IMG/VR virus record: IMGVR_UViG_3300042561_000996
Coordinates: 1-39,357 of that record
Strand: one strand, 5' to 3'
Source of the DNA: a virus
DNA: 39,357 nucleotides
Shown here piece by piece: positions 1 to 8,820 of this stretch (the stretch's first letter is position 1; each line of letters opens with the position of its first letter). The notes under the pieces are model-generated. The model ran no database searches and had not been told where the DNA came from. It saw only the letters and a list, made by a program, of their open reading frames with translations. The position numbers and the translations under genes were made by a program.

Positions 1-127
1 CCTCGACAGTCAACAACGTCAGCCGTAGCCGTCGCGTTGTCCGTGATCGCCGTCGGCTTAACCGCCGAGACAAATTTGCAGTGTTGCAAGTCGTTCAAAA
101 TGTCACCTGTGCTTTCTTTGTTGGTTG
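1..127. repeat. Direct terminal repeat, left copy
   Basis: Bases 1-127 are identical to 39231-39357. The copy carries the first 98 bases (minus strand) of the gene annotated in full at 38870-39328. An overlap of exactly 127 bases equals a k-mer length commonly used in metagenome assembly, so I read it as an assembly overlap of a circular or permuted molecule rather than a biological terminal repeat. The unique genome is then 39,230 bp. Confidence 0.95.
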
Positions 128-131
128 TAAA

Positions 132-1457
132 TTAGGCTGCTGCTTGAACCGTCAAGATCGGTCCGGCTTCGCTAGCCGTTCCGCGTTCGTGACAATTGAA
201 GTCATATCGCATGGTCGAACGGTAAGCGATTTGGTCGAGTTCGAAGTACCGCGAAGCATCCGCAGCAATCGCAAGCCGCCGCCTCATTCCGAGCGTTGCC
301 GACATTCCCAAGTCTCCGAAGTGTGCGAACTTGGTCGAGCCCGAAATCGTCTTTGGCATCACATTGACGAACACAACCGGATAGCCGAGGAAAGAAACAA
401 CCGGACCATTGCCAAGGTCGTCTTTGTTGTTGCCACCGGAGGCTAGCTGCAAACGCCCAAGCACGTTTGACCAAACCGCCTTAGAGCAAAACCAAGCCGG
501 GTTGATACCAGGGAAGTCAGGAAGCTTTCCGACTGCCTCTTGGAACACCGCAATCGTTTGGGTTGCCATCGTGTTTCCGACCGATGCCGTCACAACGGAT
601 CCAGCATTGAGGACATTGGCTAGCCCCTGGATGCCGTGGTTGGCCGCTTCGCCATTGCCAAGGAATCCGGCAGTATCAGCCCGCAAGGCTTGGGCCCGAG
701 CGATCGAAGCAGCGAGCATTTCAGCGATCGAAATAACCGCGTCCTCGTTCAATTCGCTTGGTACTCGGGTAAGAGTACCAAACTTGCGAGCGACTAAGTT
801 GACCGGGCCTGTCGTTGGGTCGCTTGCCGTGATTTCGTCAGATTCCCCGACAGCGTAGGCGATAACGTCGGACAACTGCCGAGGTACGGACAGAGTGTCT
901 GATCCCATTGGGTAGTTTCGGGCTAGCCTTGGAATCACGCCGTAGGATTCAAACAACGCGATAACCGCGTTCTCGAATTCAGGTGGAACGAGCGTACCGC
1001 CTCGAAGGTCGTCGCTGCCGCTCATTACCGCCTGAACGCCGTGATCCTTGCACCACTGTTCGGATTTCGGGTCTTTGTAGAGCGTTGCGAGAATGAACCG
1101 ACCGGATCGATAGGCATCCATTTCGGCATCTTCGCCACGAAAAGCCACAAGAGGCTTGGTGGCCCTGGCTCGCGCCGGAATCTTGAACGGCTTGTACGTT
1201 GGCTCGGAATCGGCTTGGGTCTCTCGGACCTGTCGCACCGAATTCGAGACCGCGGATTCGATCCGGATCGCTCGTTCGCGTTGCGTTGCCAAATTGGTGA
1301 TTTGGCCAGGGTTCTTATCGTCCCCGACGATGGAATCAATCTCGGTTTGCTCTTCGGTCGAAAGCTCCCGATTGTCTTCCTTGGCGATCGCTTGAATCGC
1401 TCCTACTTTGGCCTGTAGAGCCTCGATCTCTTTGTTTAGCTGCGTTGAACTCTTCAC
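132..1457 (-). CDS. Major capsid protein, HK97 fold
   Basis: This 441-residue protein forms the icosahedral head. Residues 1-100 are charged and helical, like the delta scaffolding domain of HK97-type capsids, followed by a linker rich in R, A and P. The shell domain then runs to the end and includes a GSDDLRGGTLVPPEF segment typical of the N-arm and E-loop region. The start is GTG (1457-1455), with a modest AAAGGG Shine-Dalgarno stretch upstream. It follows the ClpP-type protease, as is usual in HK97-like modules, and it has its own 149-base leader. The next gene downstream is the one that crosses the artificial ends. The family call is confident; the cleavage site of the delta domain is not determined. 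Confidence 0.93.
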   Translation of the reverse strand: MKSSTQLNKEIEALQAKVGAIQAIAKEDNRELSTEEQTEIDSIVGDDKNPGQITNLATQRERAIRIESAVSNSVRQVRETQADSEPTYKPFKIPARARATKPLVAFRGEDAEMDAYRSGRFILATLYKDPKSEQWCKDHGVQAVMSGSDDLRGGTLVPPEFENAVIALFESYGVIPRLARNYPMGSDTLSVPRQLSDVIAYAVGESDEITASDPTTGPVNLVARKFGTLTRVPSELNEDAVISIAEMLAASIARAQALRADTAGFLGNGEAANHGIQGLANVLNAGSVVTASVGNTMATQTIAVFQEAVGKLPDFPGINPAWFCSKAVWSNVLGRLQLASGGNNKDDLGNGPVVSFLGYPVVFVNVMPKTISGSTKFAHFGDLGMSATLGMRRRLAIAADASRYFELDQIAYRSTMRYDFNCHERGTASEAGPILTVQAAA

Positions 1458-1606
1458 TTGGACTGCCCTTTGTGGGTTGTGTGGCAGTCGTTAAACCAAG
1501 ATAGCGGCATGACTGCCACGGGAAACTAAATCGTTTTTACCGTGTGTCACTGCCGCTAATAAGTTGCAGAGTTGTCGGCACTTCTGGCCGACGCAATAAA
1601 TCTAGG
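1458..1606 (-). promoter_or_regulatory. Leader of the capsid gene with inverted repeats
   Basis: These 149 bases between the protease and capsid genes hold no gene. A perfect 9-base inverted repeat, GTGGCAGTC at 1481-1489 and GACTGCCAC at 1511-1519, is separated by 21 bases. The core GGCAGT also occurs at 1462-1467 and 1550-1555 in inverted orientation. A separate hairpin (GTCGGC/GCCGAC, 1574-1592) lies just after the protease stop but lacks a U tract. I see no convincing -35/-10 pair. The structure may set capsid mRNA stability or translation, or be a protein binding site. Confidence 0.5.
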
Positions 1607-2242
1607 CTACTGGCCTGGGCTTGTCAAGTGTTTTGAAAACTGAGCCATTTGGGCCCGAAGTAAATTCGCTTTACTTTGGTCGAATTGCGACGCCATTTTC
1701 TTTTTCTTTCGGTCGTCTTTGTCTTTGCCGTAGCGAGCGGTTGCAAGGCCCGAGGCTATCGCCTCATCGACGTTGTACCATGTCTCGGAATCCATCAAGG
1801 CCAGGATTTCGACCGGATCTTTCCCGAGAAAATCGGCGTAGATTTCGACCAAGGATTGATCGTAGCTCTCTAGAGCCGCTAACGTCTTCCTGATTTCGGT
1901 CGCGTTGCCAAAAGCCATCCCCATCGCTCGATGAATCATTACCCGCGATCCATCGCCCATAAGCCTCTTGGACCCCCCAAGGAAAATCACACTAGCCGCC
2001 GAAGCCGCTAGGCTGTCGTTGACGGTTGTGACTTCTCCGCCGTAGTCTTTCAGGAGGTTATGGATCGCGATTCCTTCGTCGGCCGCGCCGCCCGGACTGT
2101 TGATCCGGATAGTCACCGCTTGCGACCCGAAGGCCTTGAGGGCCTTTAGAACGCCGTCTTTGGTAATCGGATCCTCTGCCCATCCATCGCCTACGATGCC
2201 CGATAGGTGGATTTCGTTGGTTTCGTTGTGTATCTCGATCAT
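1607..2242 (-). CDS. Prohead maturation protease, ClpP/S14 type
   Basis: This is a 211-residue serine peptidase that trims the capsid delta domain during head maturation. The INSPGGAADEG motif (residues 48-57), the nucleophile Ser81 within LAASAAS, and His104 in VMIHRAMG match the ClpP-like phage protease family. The C-terminal tail is lysine-rich (RKKKK). I chose the ATG at 2242 because AAAGGA lies nine bases upstream; a longer in-frame reading to 2287 would run into the preceding zinc-ribbon gene and has no ribosome site. It lies between the portal-proximal small gene and the capsid gene, the standard order for this module. Confidence 0.92.
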   Translation of the reverse strand: MIEIHNETNEIHLSGIVGDGWAEDPITKDGVLKALKAFGSQAVTIRINSPGGAADEGIAIHNLLKDYGGEVTTVNDSLAASAASVIFLGGSKRLMGDGSRVMIHRAMGMAFGNATEIRKTLAALESYDQSLVEIYADFLGKDPVEILALMDSETWYNVDEAIASGLATARYGKDKDDRKKKKMASQFDQSKANLLRAQMAQFSKHLTSPGQ

Positions 2243-2261
2243 TCTGGCAATTCCTTTGTTT

Positions 2262-2519
2262 TTAGCTTCGCTTGTTCCATCGCGCACGCGACTCAGCTTG
2301 CGCTAAGTCGTTCGTTTCCATTGTCTCTAACCATCCACTAGCGTTCTTGTAGCCTCCTGGCCCGCAAACTCCAGTTCCTGGCCTGACTCTGCATTCGTAG
2401 TTTTCGCACTTCACCAAAAAATACTTGTTGGAGTCGCCGCCATGTGAAATATAGTGGCTAATTTCAGTCGGTTTTCCGCCGCAAAACGGACACGGCAATA
2501 GTTCATTCTGATTGCTCAT
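2262..2519 (-). CDS. Lar-like zinc-ribbon protein
   Basis: This 85-residue protein opens with LLPCPFCGGKP, the signature of the Lar (restriction alleviation) family, and has a second cysteine pair (C38, C43) and a terminal RWNKR. C10, C13, C38 and C43 would bind one zinc ion. In known phages and in Rac prophage, Lar modulates type I restriction. It overlaps the portal stop by four bases (ATGA), so it is co-translated in the head operon rather than expressed early, where an anti-restriction factor would be expected. Function beyond the zinc ribbon is inferred. Confidence 0.75.
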   Translation of the reverse strand: MSNQNELLPCPFCGGKPTEISHYISHGGDSNKYFLVKCENYECRVRPGTGVCGPGGYKNASGWLETMETNDLAQAESRARWNKRS

Positions 2520-4075
2520 TCTTGCAAGCCTTTCAAGCTAAATAGTCTGTTTTCCCACGTTTTAACCTCAGTTTCGACGGCTTTTTGAAGCGATTCGCCA
2601 GCGTATTTAGCCGCCAAGCCTGCTAGGATTCGCGTTGATTCCTGGCAGTGAATCCTTGCTAAGTCACGGTCGAGCCCGATCGCTTCGATCTTGTCGGCTA
2701 GCTTATTTTCCCATTGAGGGTACTTTTTGCCAATCCAAGCGACAAACTGAGCCTTTTTCGATGCGTTGATAGCGTTATTGCCTTCCGTTTTGATGAGCCC
2801 TCGAAGCATTTGCTCCACGGCTCGATCGTTTCTGGCTTGCTCTTGCGTGTCCTCTTGGTCGTCCTCTGGCGTGTCTTCGGGTTCGGGTTCGGGATCGTCA
2901 CCCGATCGCTGAATGTTCGGGTTGATGAATTCTTCGCCGCCATCGTAGGGGTTTAGGTCGAGCTTGGATCGGCATTCGTTCGGGTTCATGATCCGCGACG
3001 ATACCGCCACGGAAAACGCATCGATGGTTTCCTTGAGTGCGGTTCGCAAAATCGCCCCTGTGTTGAATTTAAAGTAGGCTTTGTTCAGCCGAATCTCCGT
3101 TGGCGTCAAGAGCTTCATGTCGCATTGCTCCTCAAACTGGACTAGCCATCGATCCAAGCATTGCAAGTACGCTATCTGCGTTTGCTCCCTGGAATTGTAC
3201 GAATCCGTTTCGCCATCGCCGGGCATTCCCTCGAGACCAAAGAGCATCCCGATATCCGCCCGATTGAACTTTTGAAGGTCGACGAATTGAGCGTCCGAGT
3301 TGCTCATCGATACCGCGTTAGCCTTGATGCCTTCGCGTAGCAACCCAGCCTTGCCAGCATTGTCCGAACCAGCCTCGGCCGCATTAAACGCATCGATAAA
3401 CTTTTTTGCGTCTGTGTCGTTGCGGAACATCGCAGGAGGGGCTTCAAGAAATAACTTGGCCCGAAAGCCCTTGGCGATTTGCTGGTTTTGAAACTTTATT
3501 GCCTCTTTTGATGTACTGAAAACAATGTTCGCCAAGTCCAGCAAGCCTAGCCCATCAACGCCGTTCCATGAAAACCCACTGATATGCAAAACGTCCGAGT
3601 CTCTGAAAACGATGTAGCCGTTGTCGTCGGTATCGTAGGTGTCAAATAACTCGGTTTTGCTTTGGTCTTCGGGCTTGTAAGCGTGATACTTCAAGCCCTC
3701 GTGAATAACCGTCCAGGTCCGTTCGGGCATCATGGGAATCAATTCCTCGACGCCAGTGCCATTGCGGATAATAGCCGCCCGGCCATTGCCCCGCATGATT
3801 GCATGGCTCAATAGCTGCTGCTTAAAAACCGTTGGGCTTTGGATCTTGTTCGGCTGTTTCCTCAGTAGCCTGTAGCCATCGTGCTTGAGGTCGTTTTCGG
3901 CCCCCTTGCCGACAACCTTCTTAACGTCGATCGGTAGCCTAGCGAAGTCCCCGGTAAGCTTGTTGTGAGCAAAGAATGCCGGAGGAATGCCCATTGCATC
4001 TTTGATGCCGACCCTAGCCGGGTTAACATCCCAGCCGAATCCGGCCCATTGAACCAATCGAGAAAGCATATCCAT
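2516..4075 (-). CDS. Portal protein, HK97-type
   Basis: This 519-residue protein would form the dodecameric portal through which DNA enters and leaves the head. The N-terminal part up to about residue 350 resembles the phage portal family (KLTGDFARLPIDV, DVLHISGFSWNGVDGLGLL, GMLFGLEGMPGDG). An acidic linker near residue 395 (PEPEPEDTPEDD) separates a helical C-terminal extension of about 110 residues. The ATG at 4075 has AAGGA seven bases upstream. It lies directly after the large terminase and before the Lar-like gene and protease. Confidence 0.93.
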   Translation of the reverse strand: MDMLSRLVQWAGFGWDVNPARVGIKDAMGIPPAFFAHNKLTGDFARLPIDVKKVVGKGAENDLKHDGYRLLRKQPNKIQSPTVFKQQLLSHAIMRGNGRAAIIRNGTGVEELIPMMPERTWTVIHEGLKYHAYKPEDQSKTELFDTYDTDDNGYIVFRDSDVLHISGFSWNGVDGLGLLDLANIVFSTSKEAIKFQNQQIAKGFRAKLFLEAPPAMFRNDTDAKKFIDAFNAAEAGSDNAGKAGLLREGIKANAVSMSNSDAQFVDLQKFNRADIGMLFGLEGMPGDGETDSYNSREQTQIAYLQCLDRWLVQFEEQCDMKLLTPTEIRLNKAYFKFNTGAILRTALKETIDAFSVAVSSRIMNPNECRSKLDLNPYDGGEEFINPNIQRSGDDPEPEPEDTPEDDQEDTQEQARNDRAVEQMLRGLIKTEGNNAINASKKAQFVAWIGKKYPQWENKLADKIEAIGLDRDLARIHCQESTRILAGLAAKYAGESLQKAVETEVKTWENRLFSLKGLQE

Positions 4076-4085
4076 AAGCCATTCC

Positions 4086-5807
4086 TTAGATTACGTAAAG
4101 TTTCCCGGTTGATCGCTCAGGCTGCAAGCTTGCGATTCGATAGGCCATAACCGCCGCCACAATCGGGTCGATTTTGTCCTTCGATTTCGCCTTGTCGAAC
4201 ATCCACCTGTCTTGCCGATCCTTAGCAATTATAGCGTTGTTCGCGCACCAGCGTAGTAGCTTCGAGTCGGCAAATACAAGCCGCCCGTTTTTCATTAGGT
4301 CGATGAAGTCGCGGATGGCTTCGTTAAAGTTCGCTTGGTTCTGCGCCATTCGAGCCGCGACGACGCCCGCTTTAGTAAGCTTCTCTCCAAGTTGCTGCCC
4401 GTTGTATGGATCGTATGCCGCTGTTCCTATGTCGTTGGCCTCAAGGTCTGCCAATAGCGATTCGGTAAGCTCTTCGATTGGGTAAGTAGCCTTGATGATT
4501 TCCTCATCGAAAATGAATTGCGAAAATGGCATCGCCGTCAGGTCGCGGTTGCAATTCGCCGCTATGTAAGCCTTGGTGCGGATTTCGTATCGATAAATCG
4601 TCTTGCCATCGTCCGTAACATCGATCGGGAATCGAGCACAAAGAGCATACGCCGCTAAGTCGTCGCGTGCTCCAAGGTCCACTCCGGCCCCGTAGCCGTC
4701 AGCCTGCGACCAATCTGAGTAGGGCTTCACGCATCGCTCAAAGTCCTCTAGGTTGAAAGCTTTTTCTGTCGACGATACGATCCGATTTCCGTGGAAGCGA
4801 TCGAGCAAATTCCGTCCGATTGCCGTGTGGCGAAACTTGTTGACTTGTTCGCGAAGGTATTCCCGCTTGACCGAAATACCGAGGTTTGGATTTGCCTTAA
4901 TCCACGTAGACTCATCCTCGAAATCATCATTCTTGTCTAGCTCGTAGATTAGAGCAAATAGCGTCTCATCCTTGCTAACGCCCGATACCACGTTGGTAGC
5001 GTAGTTGTATTCCTGTAGCCACAAATCGGATTTGTCATCCCCTGCGGTTGTGATAATTACATGTAAAGGCTGGGAGCGTGAGCCGGACCCCGTAACCATC
5101 GTGTCGTAGAATTTCCGATGGTGCTGGCCCCATGCGTGTACCTCGTCCATTACTACGCAATGCGGGTTTAATCCGTCGAAAGGCTTATCGGAAGAGACCT
5201 TGCGAATGTAGCTTCCGTTGTGCGTGTACGTAATCGTTTCATTGCGAATATCCGTTCGCGATTGCATAGTCTTCGATTGCTGTACCATGCGTTCACATTC
5301 GCCGTATGCGATGTTCGCCTGCTCTTTCTTGGTGGCCGTCAAGAGGATCTGCCCGATAGCTTCCGGCTTGCCTGTCCTGGGGTCGATGTCGGCCATCGCT
5401 AGGTAGTGAGACAATCCCGCGACGAATGTAGTCTTGCCATTCTTCCGGGCCATCGACCAATAGACTTTTCGGAATCGCCGGGTCCGGTCCTCATCGCGCC
5501 GCCATCCGAAAATATTCCATAGCCCGAAAATCTGCCAATCCTCGAGGGTCAACGGCTTGCCCGCATACTCACCAATCGAATGCCGAAGGATGAGCGGGAA
5601 GAATTCGCAGACGCTAGCCGCCTTAACCGCGTCAAAGTAGTAAGGGAAGTCCGGCGTAGATTGTCGCTGCATGTCTATCCGATAGCGGAGGACCGCATCC
5701 TTGACGCGATCGCAAGCGACTACCGAACCGTCCTCGACGGCTTGGCAGTAGTCCTCGACGCGTAAGGGGATGCCACCTGCGATCAACTTGTTGACCTCGC
5801 TAGCCAC
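4086..5807 (-). CDS. Terminase large subunit
   Basis: This 573-residue packaging motor has an ATPase and a nuclease domain. The Walker A-like RKNGKT is at 121-126, the Walker B CVVMDE at 217-222, the coupling motif IITTAG at 251-256, and the nuclease domain begins with GYGAGVDLGARDD, where D377 is a likely metal ligand. This matches the Terminase_1 type of HK97-like phages. The start is GTG at 5807, overlapping the small subunit by 25 bases, and has no clear ribosome site, which suggests translational coupling. The small terminase and HNH genes lie immediately upstream. Confidence 0.95.
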   Translation of the reverse strand: MASEVNKLIAGGIPLRVEDYCQAVEDGSVVACDRVKDAVLRYRIDMQRQSTPDFPYYFDAVKAASVCEFFPLILRHSIGEYAGKPLTLEDWQIFGLWNIFGWRRDEDRTRRFRKVYWSMARKNGKTTFVAGLSHYLAMADIDPRTGKPEAIGQILLTATKKEQANIAYGECERMVQQSKTMQSRTDIRNETITYTHNGSYIRKVSSDKPFDGLNPHCVVMDEVHAWGQHHRKFYDTMVTGSGSRSQPLHVIITTAGDDKSDLWLQEYNYATNVVSGVSKDETLFALIYELDKNDDFEDESTWIKANPNLGISVKREYLREQVNKFRHTAIGRNLLDRFHGNRIVSSTEKAFNLEDFERCVKPYSDWSQADGYGAGVDLGARDDLAAYALCARFPIDVTDDGKTIYRYEIRTKAYIAANCNRDLTAMPFSQFIFDEEIIKATYPIEELTESLLADLEANDIGTAAYDPYNGQQLGEKLTKAGVVAARMAQNQANFNEAIRDFIDLMKNGRLVFADSKLLRWCANNAIIAKDRQDRWMFDKAKSKDKIDPIVAAVMAYRIASLQPERSTGKLYVI

Positions 5808-6262
5808 TGGGCAAATTCGTCTTCCTCTTCTGTCTGTGGGGCCTTGAGTCTCGACCGGCTTGAAGGGGTCAGGCCTAGTTCGGCTTCGCGTTTTAGAATC
5901 CGGTCTGCGAACTTGTGGAACTGATTCGCTTCGGGTCTGGTAATCGCGCCTCCGTTGCCGTTCATGTCTGCCACGTTGCCGCCCTTAATGACTTCCCATA
6001 GCGAAAGCATCATCGAGTAATCAAGGCAATACCCAGCGATTAGTCCCTGATCGGTCTCGGCTAGTAGATTCATGGACGCCAATTGATCGCAAACCCAATG
6101 CCAGCGAGATCTGGCAGTCGGATCAGCCTCGACAGCATCGGGAATCCTTGGCCTCCCTAGCTTCGGTTTTGGCTCGGCTGCGTTGCGTCGCTCAGGATGC
6201 TTGGTAAATGCACCCGAAGCCTCTTTGATCGCGCTAGAAAGTGGTTTACGGCCCTTTACCAT
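5783..6262 (-). CDS. Terminase small subunit, P27-like
   Basis: This 159-residue protein would recognise the packaging site and recruit the large subunit. The order KLGRPRIPDAVEADPTARSRW, a helical core and a C-terminal SRSRLKAP stretch are typical of the P27/Terminase_4 family. The start at ATG 6262 has AAAGG ten bases upstream. A TTG nine bases further upstream is possible. Position between HNH and the large terminase supports the call. Confidence 0.85.
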   Translation of the reverse strand: MVKGRKPLSSAIKEASGAFTKHPERRNAAEPKPKLGRPRIPDAVEADPTARSRWHWVCDQLASMNLLAETDQGLIAGYCLDYSMMLSLWEVIKGGNVADMNGNGGAITRPEANQFHKFADRILKREAELGLTPSSRSRLKAPQTEEEDEFAQWLARSTS

Positions 6263-6288
6263 GAAATCCAAGCCTTTCTAGTCTGAGT

Positions 6289-6750
6289 TTACAGAAACGG
6301 AGATACTCGCGAAAGCGATATCGACAGATCGACGCCGTATGGTATAAGCTTTTCGAATACCCCCGGGTTTAGCCCGCTGGATGCCTCCATTGCTTCGTTA
6401 TACGAGCGCACCGACCACGCTTTGATCTTCATACCCTCTAGCTCCTGGCCCTCTACAGCCTCATGGCAAAGCCCACAAACGGCAAGCCAATTGCTTGGGT
6501 CCATCCTAAGGTGAGGCGCGTTCCGAATACTGTGAATGTGGTGCATATCCTTGGACGGCTTCGCATCGACCGCCCCATAAAGCATAACGCACCGTTCGCA
6601 CAGAGGATGCTCCAGCCTGTACCGCTCAGACGCCCGCCTGTGATCCGTACCATGCCCTTCGGCGGTTGTGTCTCGACGTTGCGTACTCGAACCGCCTTGG
6701 CACTCGCATCGATCGGCAACAATCTTTCCGCACCGGCACAACCTAGGCAC
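6289..6750 (-). CDS. HNH endonuclease beside terminase
   Basis: This 153-residue protein carries a C-terminal HNH nuclease: C51-x2-C54, MHHIHSI (H70, H71), N87 in DPSNWLAV, and C92-x2-C95-H96. An N-terminal cysteine-rich segment (CRCGK, CEC) adds a second probable zinc site. In cos-packaging phages such HNH proteins act with the terminase to cut at the packaging site. The GTG at 6750 has a strong GGAGG six bases upstream and overlaps the end of the fibre gene by eight bases. The association with terminase is known for the family; the cos site itself was not located. Confidence 0.87.
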   Translation of the reverse strand: MPRLCRCGKIVADRCECQGGSSTQRRDTTAEGHGTDHRRASERYRLEHPLCERCVMLYGAVDAKPSKDMHHIHSIRNAPHLRMDPSNWLAVCGLCHEAVEGQELEGMKIKAWSVRSYNEAMEASSGLNPGVFEKLIPYGVDLSISLSRVSPFL

Positions 6751-8065
6751 TTGCTGCCTCCTGGACGCTAAAGACGCCCCTTGCTATGACGCTGTTGGTC
6801 CCGCCTGTAATGTCACGCAATGCCCACCGCTTATTGCCTGTCGATGAGGTAGCCGCCGTACCAATCGATACGGTAAAAGTCTGGCTTGATCGAGTGATCG
6901 AAGCGTTAGCAATCGTCAATAGGTCGGTCCCTTCGGCGTCCTCAATGGTAAAGCTCAACGTCAGGCTGGTCAGCGTGAAGTCAGTAACCACCGATACCGA
7001 TCGGATTTCGTTTCGGTAGTACGTAATAGTCGTTCCGGCAACTCTCTCAGGGGTCGACGCCGAGACCGGATAGACGTTGATGGTTTGGTTGCCTGTAATC
7101 GTGTCCGTCTTGGCCTTCACTTCATTCAGAATGTTCCCCGCCTGCGTCCCGCTGTAGCCCGTCGCAAGATCCGTAGACCACGGATTACCCGCTGCCCCTG
7201 AGTCGATAAGAGCCTTGCCGGTTGTGCCTGCCGTTGTGTGTCCGCTGGTCGCCTCATCCCAAACGCCATCGGCAATTTCGCCAACCGCATCCACTGCCAA
7301 CGCCCTGGCCGACAACGCACCCGAAACAAAAGCGTCCTCAGGAATCGAATTCGGTTCGGCATCGTGAAGAACTGCGAAGATATGATTGCTGCCGCCGCCG
7401 GTTATCTGGACTGTGTTATTCGAGTTGGCCGACCGTACGATCCGAGCCCCGAAGGTGTTAGCCGTTGTGTAGCTGGCAAGCAATGCGTTCCAAACTGCCG
7501 TTGGGATTGCGTCTACTGCACTGTTAGCCGTTAGTGCATTAACCCCAAGTTCATCGACCTTTGTCACCAGTGCCACCGATCCGTTTTGAGCCCCAAGGCC
7601 AGTTCCAGCCAATAGGCTGAACCCTGTTTTGTCTGAGACCGCTGCCGTGTATCCAGTCTTATCGCCAACCACCTGGGCGTTTGCCGCGATCCGACCATCA
7701 ACCAACGCCGCTGGAATCCTCGATTGAATATTCTGAGTGTCGGTTTCGATGTCTGCAAACTTACTCAGACCGAACGCCGCACCGTCGCTAGGATTCGCTG
7801 CCGTAAACACAACAGTCTTTTCAACCGGCGAAGCACCCGACGCAATGAATAGATACGAGCCCTCGTCTGCATTGGTATCTGCTTGCGACAGGTTGAACCT
7901 GTACTGACCATTACCAAGTTCGCTTGTCGTTCCTGTAGCTGTCGCCTGCGCACCATTGTCTAGGGCTAGATAAGCAGTGACGCTGGCACCCGTTAAGCCT
8001 GTGCCTGTCGAAGTGCTGACCAAAGCGAAGTAAATGTATTGATTCGCGACGTTCTTACGGTACAT
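6743..8065 (-). CDS. Tail fibre or receptor-binding protein
   Basis: This 440-residue protein is rich in T, S, A and G with little Cys or Trp, as in fibrous virion proteins. The N-terminal domain (to about residue 110) looks like a beta-sandwich attachment domain. The middle holds two copies of a repeat, AVWNALLASYTTANTFG and GVWDEATSGHTTAGTTG, a unit seen in phage tail and baseplate proteins. The C-terminal domain is beta-rich. The ATG at 8065 overlaps the stop of the LamG gene (TGATG). Host recognition is inferred from composition and place in the operon. Confidence 0.75.
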   Translation of the reverse strand: MYRKNVANQYIYFALVSTSTGTGLTGASVTAYLALDNGAQATATGTTSELGNGQYRFNLSQADTNADEGSYLFIASGASPVEKTVVFTAANPSDGAAFGLSKFADIETDTQNIQSRIPAALVDGRIAANAQVVGDKTGYTAAVSDKTGFSLLAGTGLGAQNGSVALVTKVDELGVNALTANSAVDAIPTAVWNALLASYTTANTFGARIVRSANSNNTVQITGGGSNHIFAVLHDAEPNSIPEDAFVSGALSARALAVDAVGEIADGVWDEATSGHTTAGTTGKALIDSGAAGNPWSTDLATGYSGTQAGNILNEVKAKTDTITGNQTINVYPVSASTPERVAGTTITYYRNEIRSVSVVTDFTLTSLTLSFTIEDAEGTDLLTIANASITRSSQTFTVSIGTAATSSTGNKRWALRDITGGTNSVIARGVFSVQEAASA

Positions 8066-8820
8066 CAATAAACTCCGCTTCCGATTAAGTGTTGACGCCT
8101 AGCCCAATATGCCTTGAAACCTGCCGCTGCAAAGCCTTCATCGAAATCGGGCTCTGGAAATACGCCGTAGCCACGGCCAAGACGATAGATTTCGCGTACC
8201 TCGTTAGCGGTTGTCGATGCGTTGAAAACAATAAAATCGTCGAGTAGGCAATTTGGGCCACCTGTTCCGCCGTAATTTCCGCCAATATTGAATTTCGCCG
8301 TAGACGATTGGTTTCCACCTGAAGTAGCTGAATTGCCGTCCAGCACGCCGTTGATATAAACTCGCAAGCCGCCCGAAACACTCGTTTTTGTGCAGACGAT
8401 ATGATGCCACGTCGCCGCCGTCAGGCTTCCCGCGCTAGTTGTGACGCGATTAGACGAAATAGGCTGCTGAAACGCGATCTGCGATCCGTTCCTGAAGCAA
8501 AAGAATCCTCTGTCAACCACGGCAGTTGACCAGTTGTTAAAAATCGTTGCTAACCCTGTGATCGAAAACGGATAATACCAAAAAGAAAATGAAACATCCC
8601 CAGCATCAATCGCCGTAAGTACGCCCATTTCTACATAATCGTTCGTCGCATCGAAATCCAACGCGCCCCGACCGCCACTTACCACCCAATCGTTAGCCGC
8701 GTCCATATTGGTCAGCGTGCCATGATTCGAGCGAACGCGATCAACCAAACGAAAGCCCGTAGCACCCGCTGAGGGAACCCATCTGCCAACGATGTTATGC
8801 GATCGCGGTAGGCTTGGCAT
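8065..8820 (-). CDS. LamG/concanavalin-like virion protein
   Basis: This 251-residue protein has a LamG-type jelly-roll domain: AMDAANDWV-like N-terminus, GALDFDATNDYVEMG, then FSFWYYPF, then ATWHHIVCTKT and LRVYINGVLDG, and LLDDFIVFNASTTANEV. These are the usual LamG_3 landmarks in order. Such domains bind carbohydrate and often occur in tail spikes and adhesins. The gene starts with TAATG on the stop of its upstream neighbour and overlaps the fibre gene downstream, so the two are likely made together and both may sit at the tail tip. Confidence 0.85.
   Translation of the reverse strand: MPSLPRSHNIVGRWVPSAGATGFRLVDRVRSNHGTLTNMDAANDWVVSGGRGALDFDATNDYVEMGVLTAIDAGDVSFSFWYYPFSITGLATIFNNWSTAVVDRGFFCFRNGSQIAFQQPISSNRVTTSAGSLTAATWHHIVCTKTSVSGGLRVYINGVLDGNSATSGGNQSSTAKFNIGGNYGGTGGPNCLLDDFIVFNASTTANEVREIYRLGRGYGVFPEPDFDEGFAAAGFKAYWARRQHLIGSGVY

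Noticed and set aside
409-1418. Long plus-strand open frames opposite the capsid gene
   Set aside because: They are shadows of the capsid coding frame with low-complexity Arg/Pro/Ser-rich translations and no ribosome sites.
1574-1592. Hairpin after the prohead protease as a terminator
   Set aside because: The six-pair stem is real but no U tract follows on the minus strand, and the capsid gene downstream must be transcribed.
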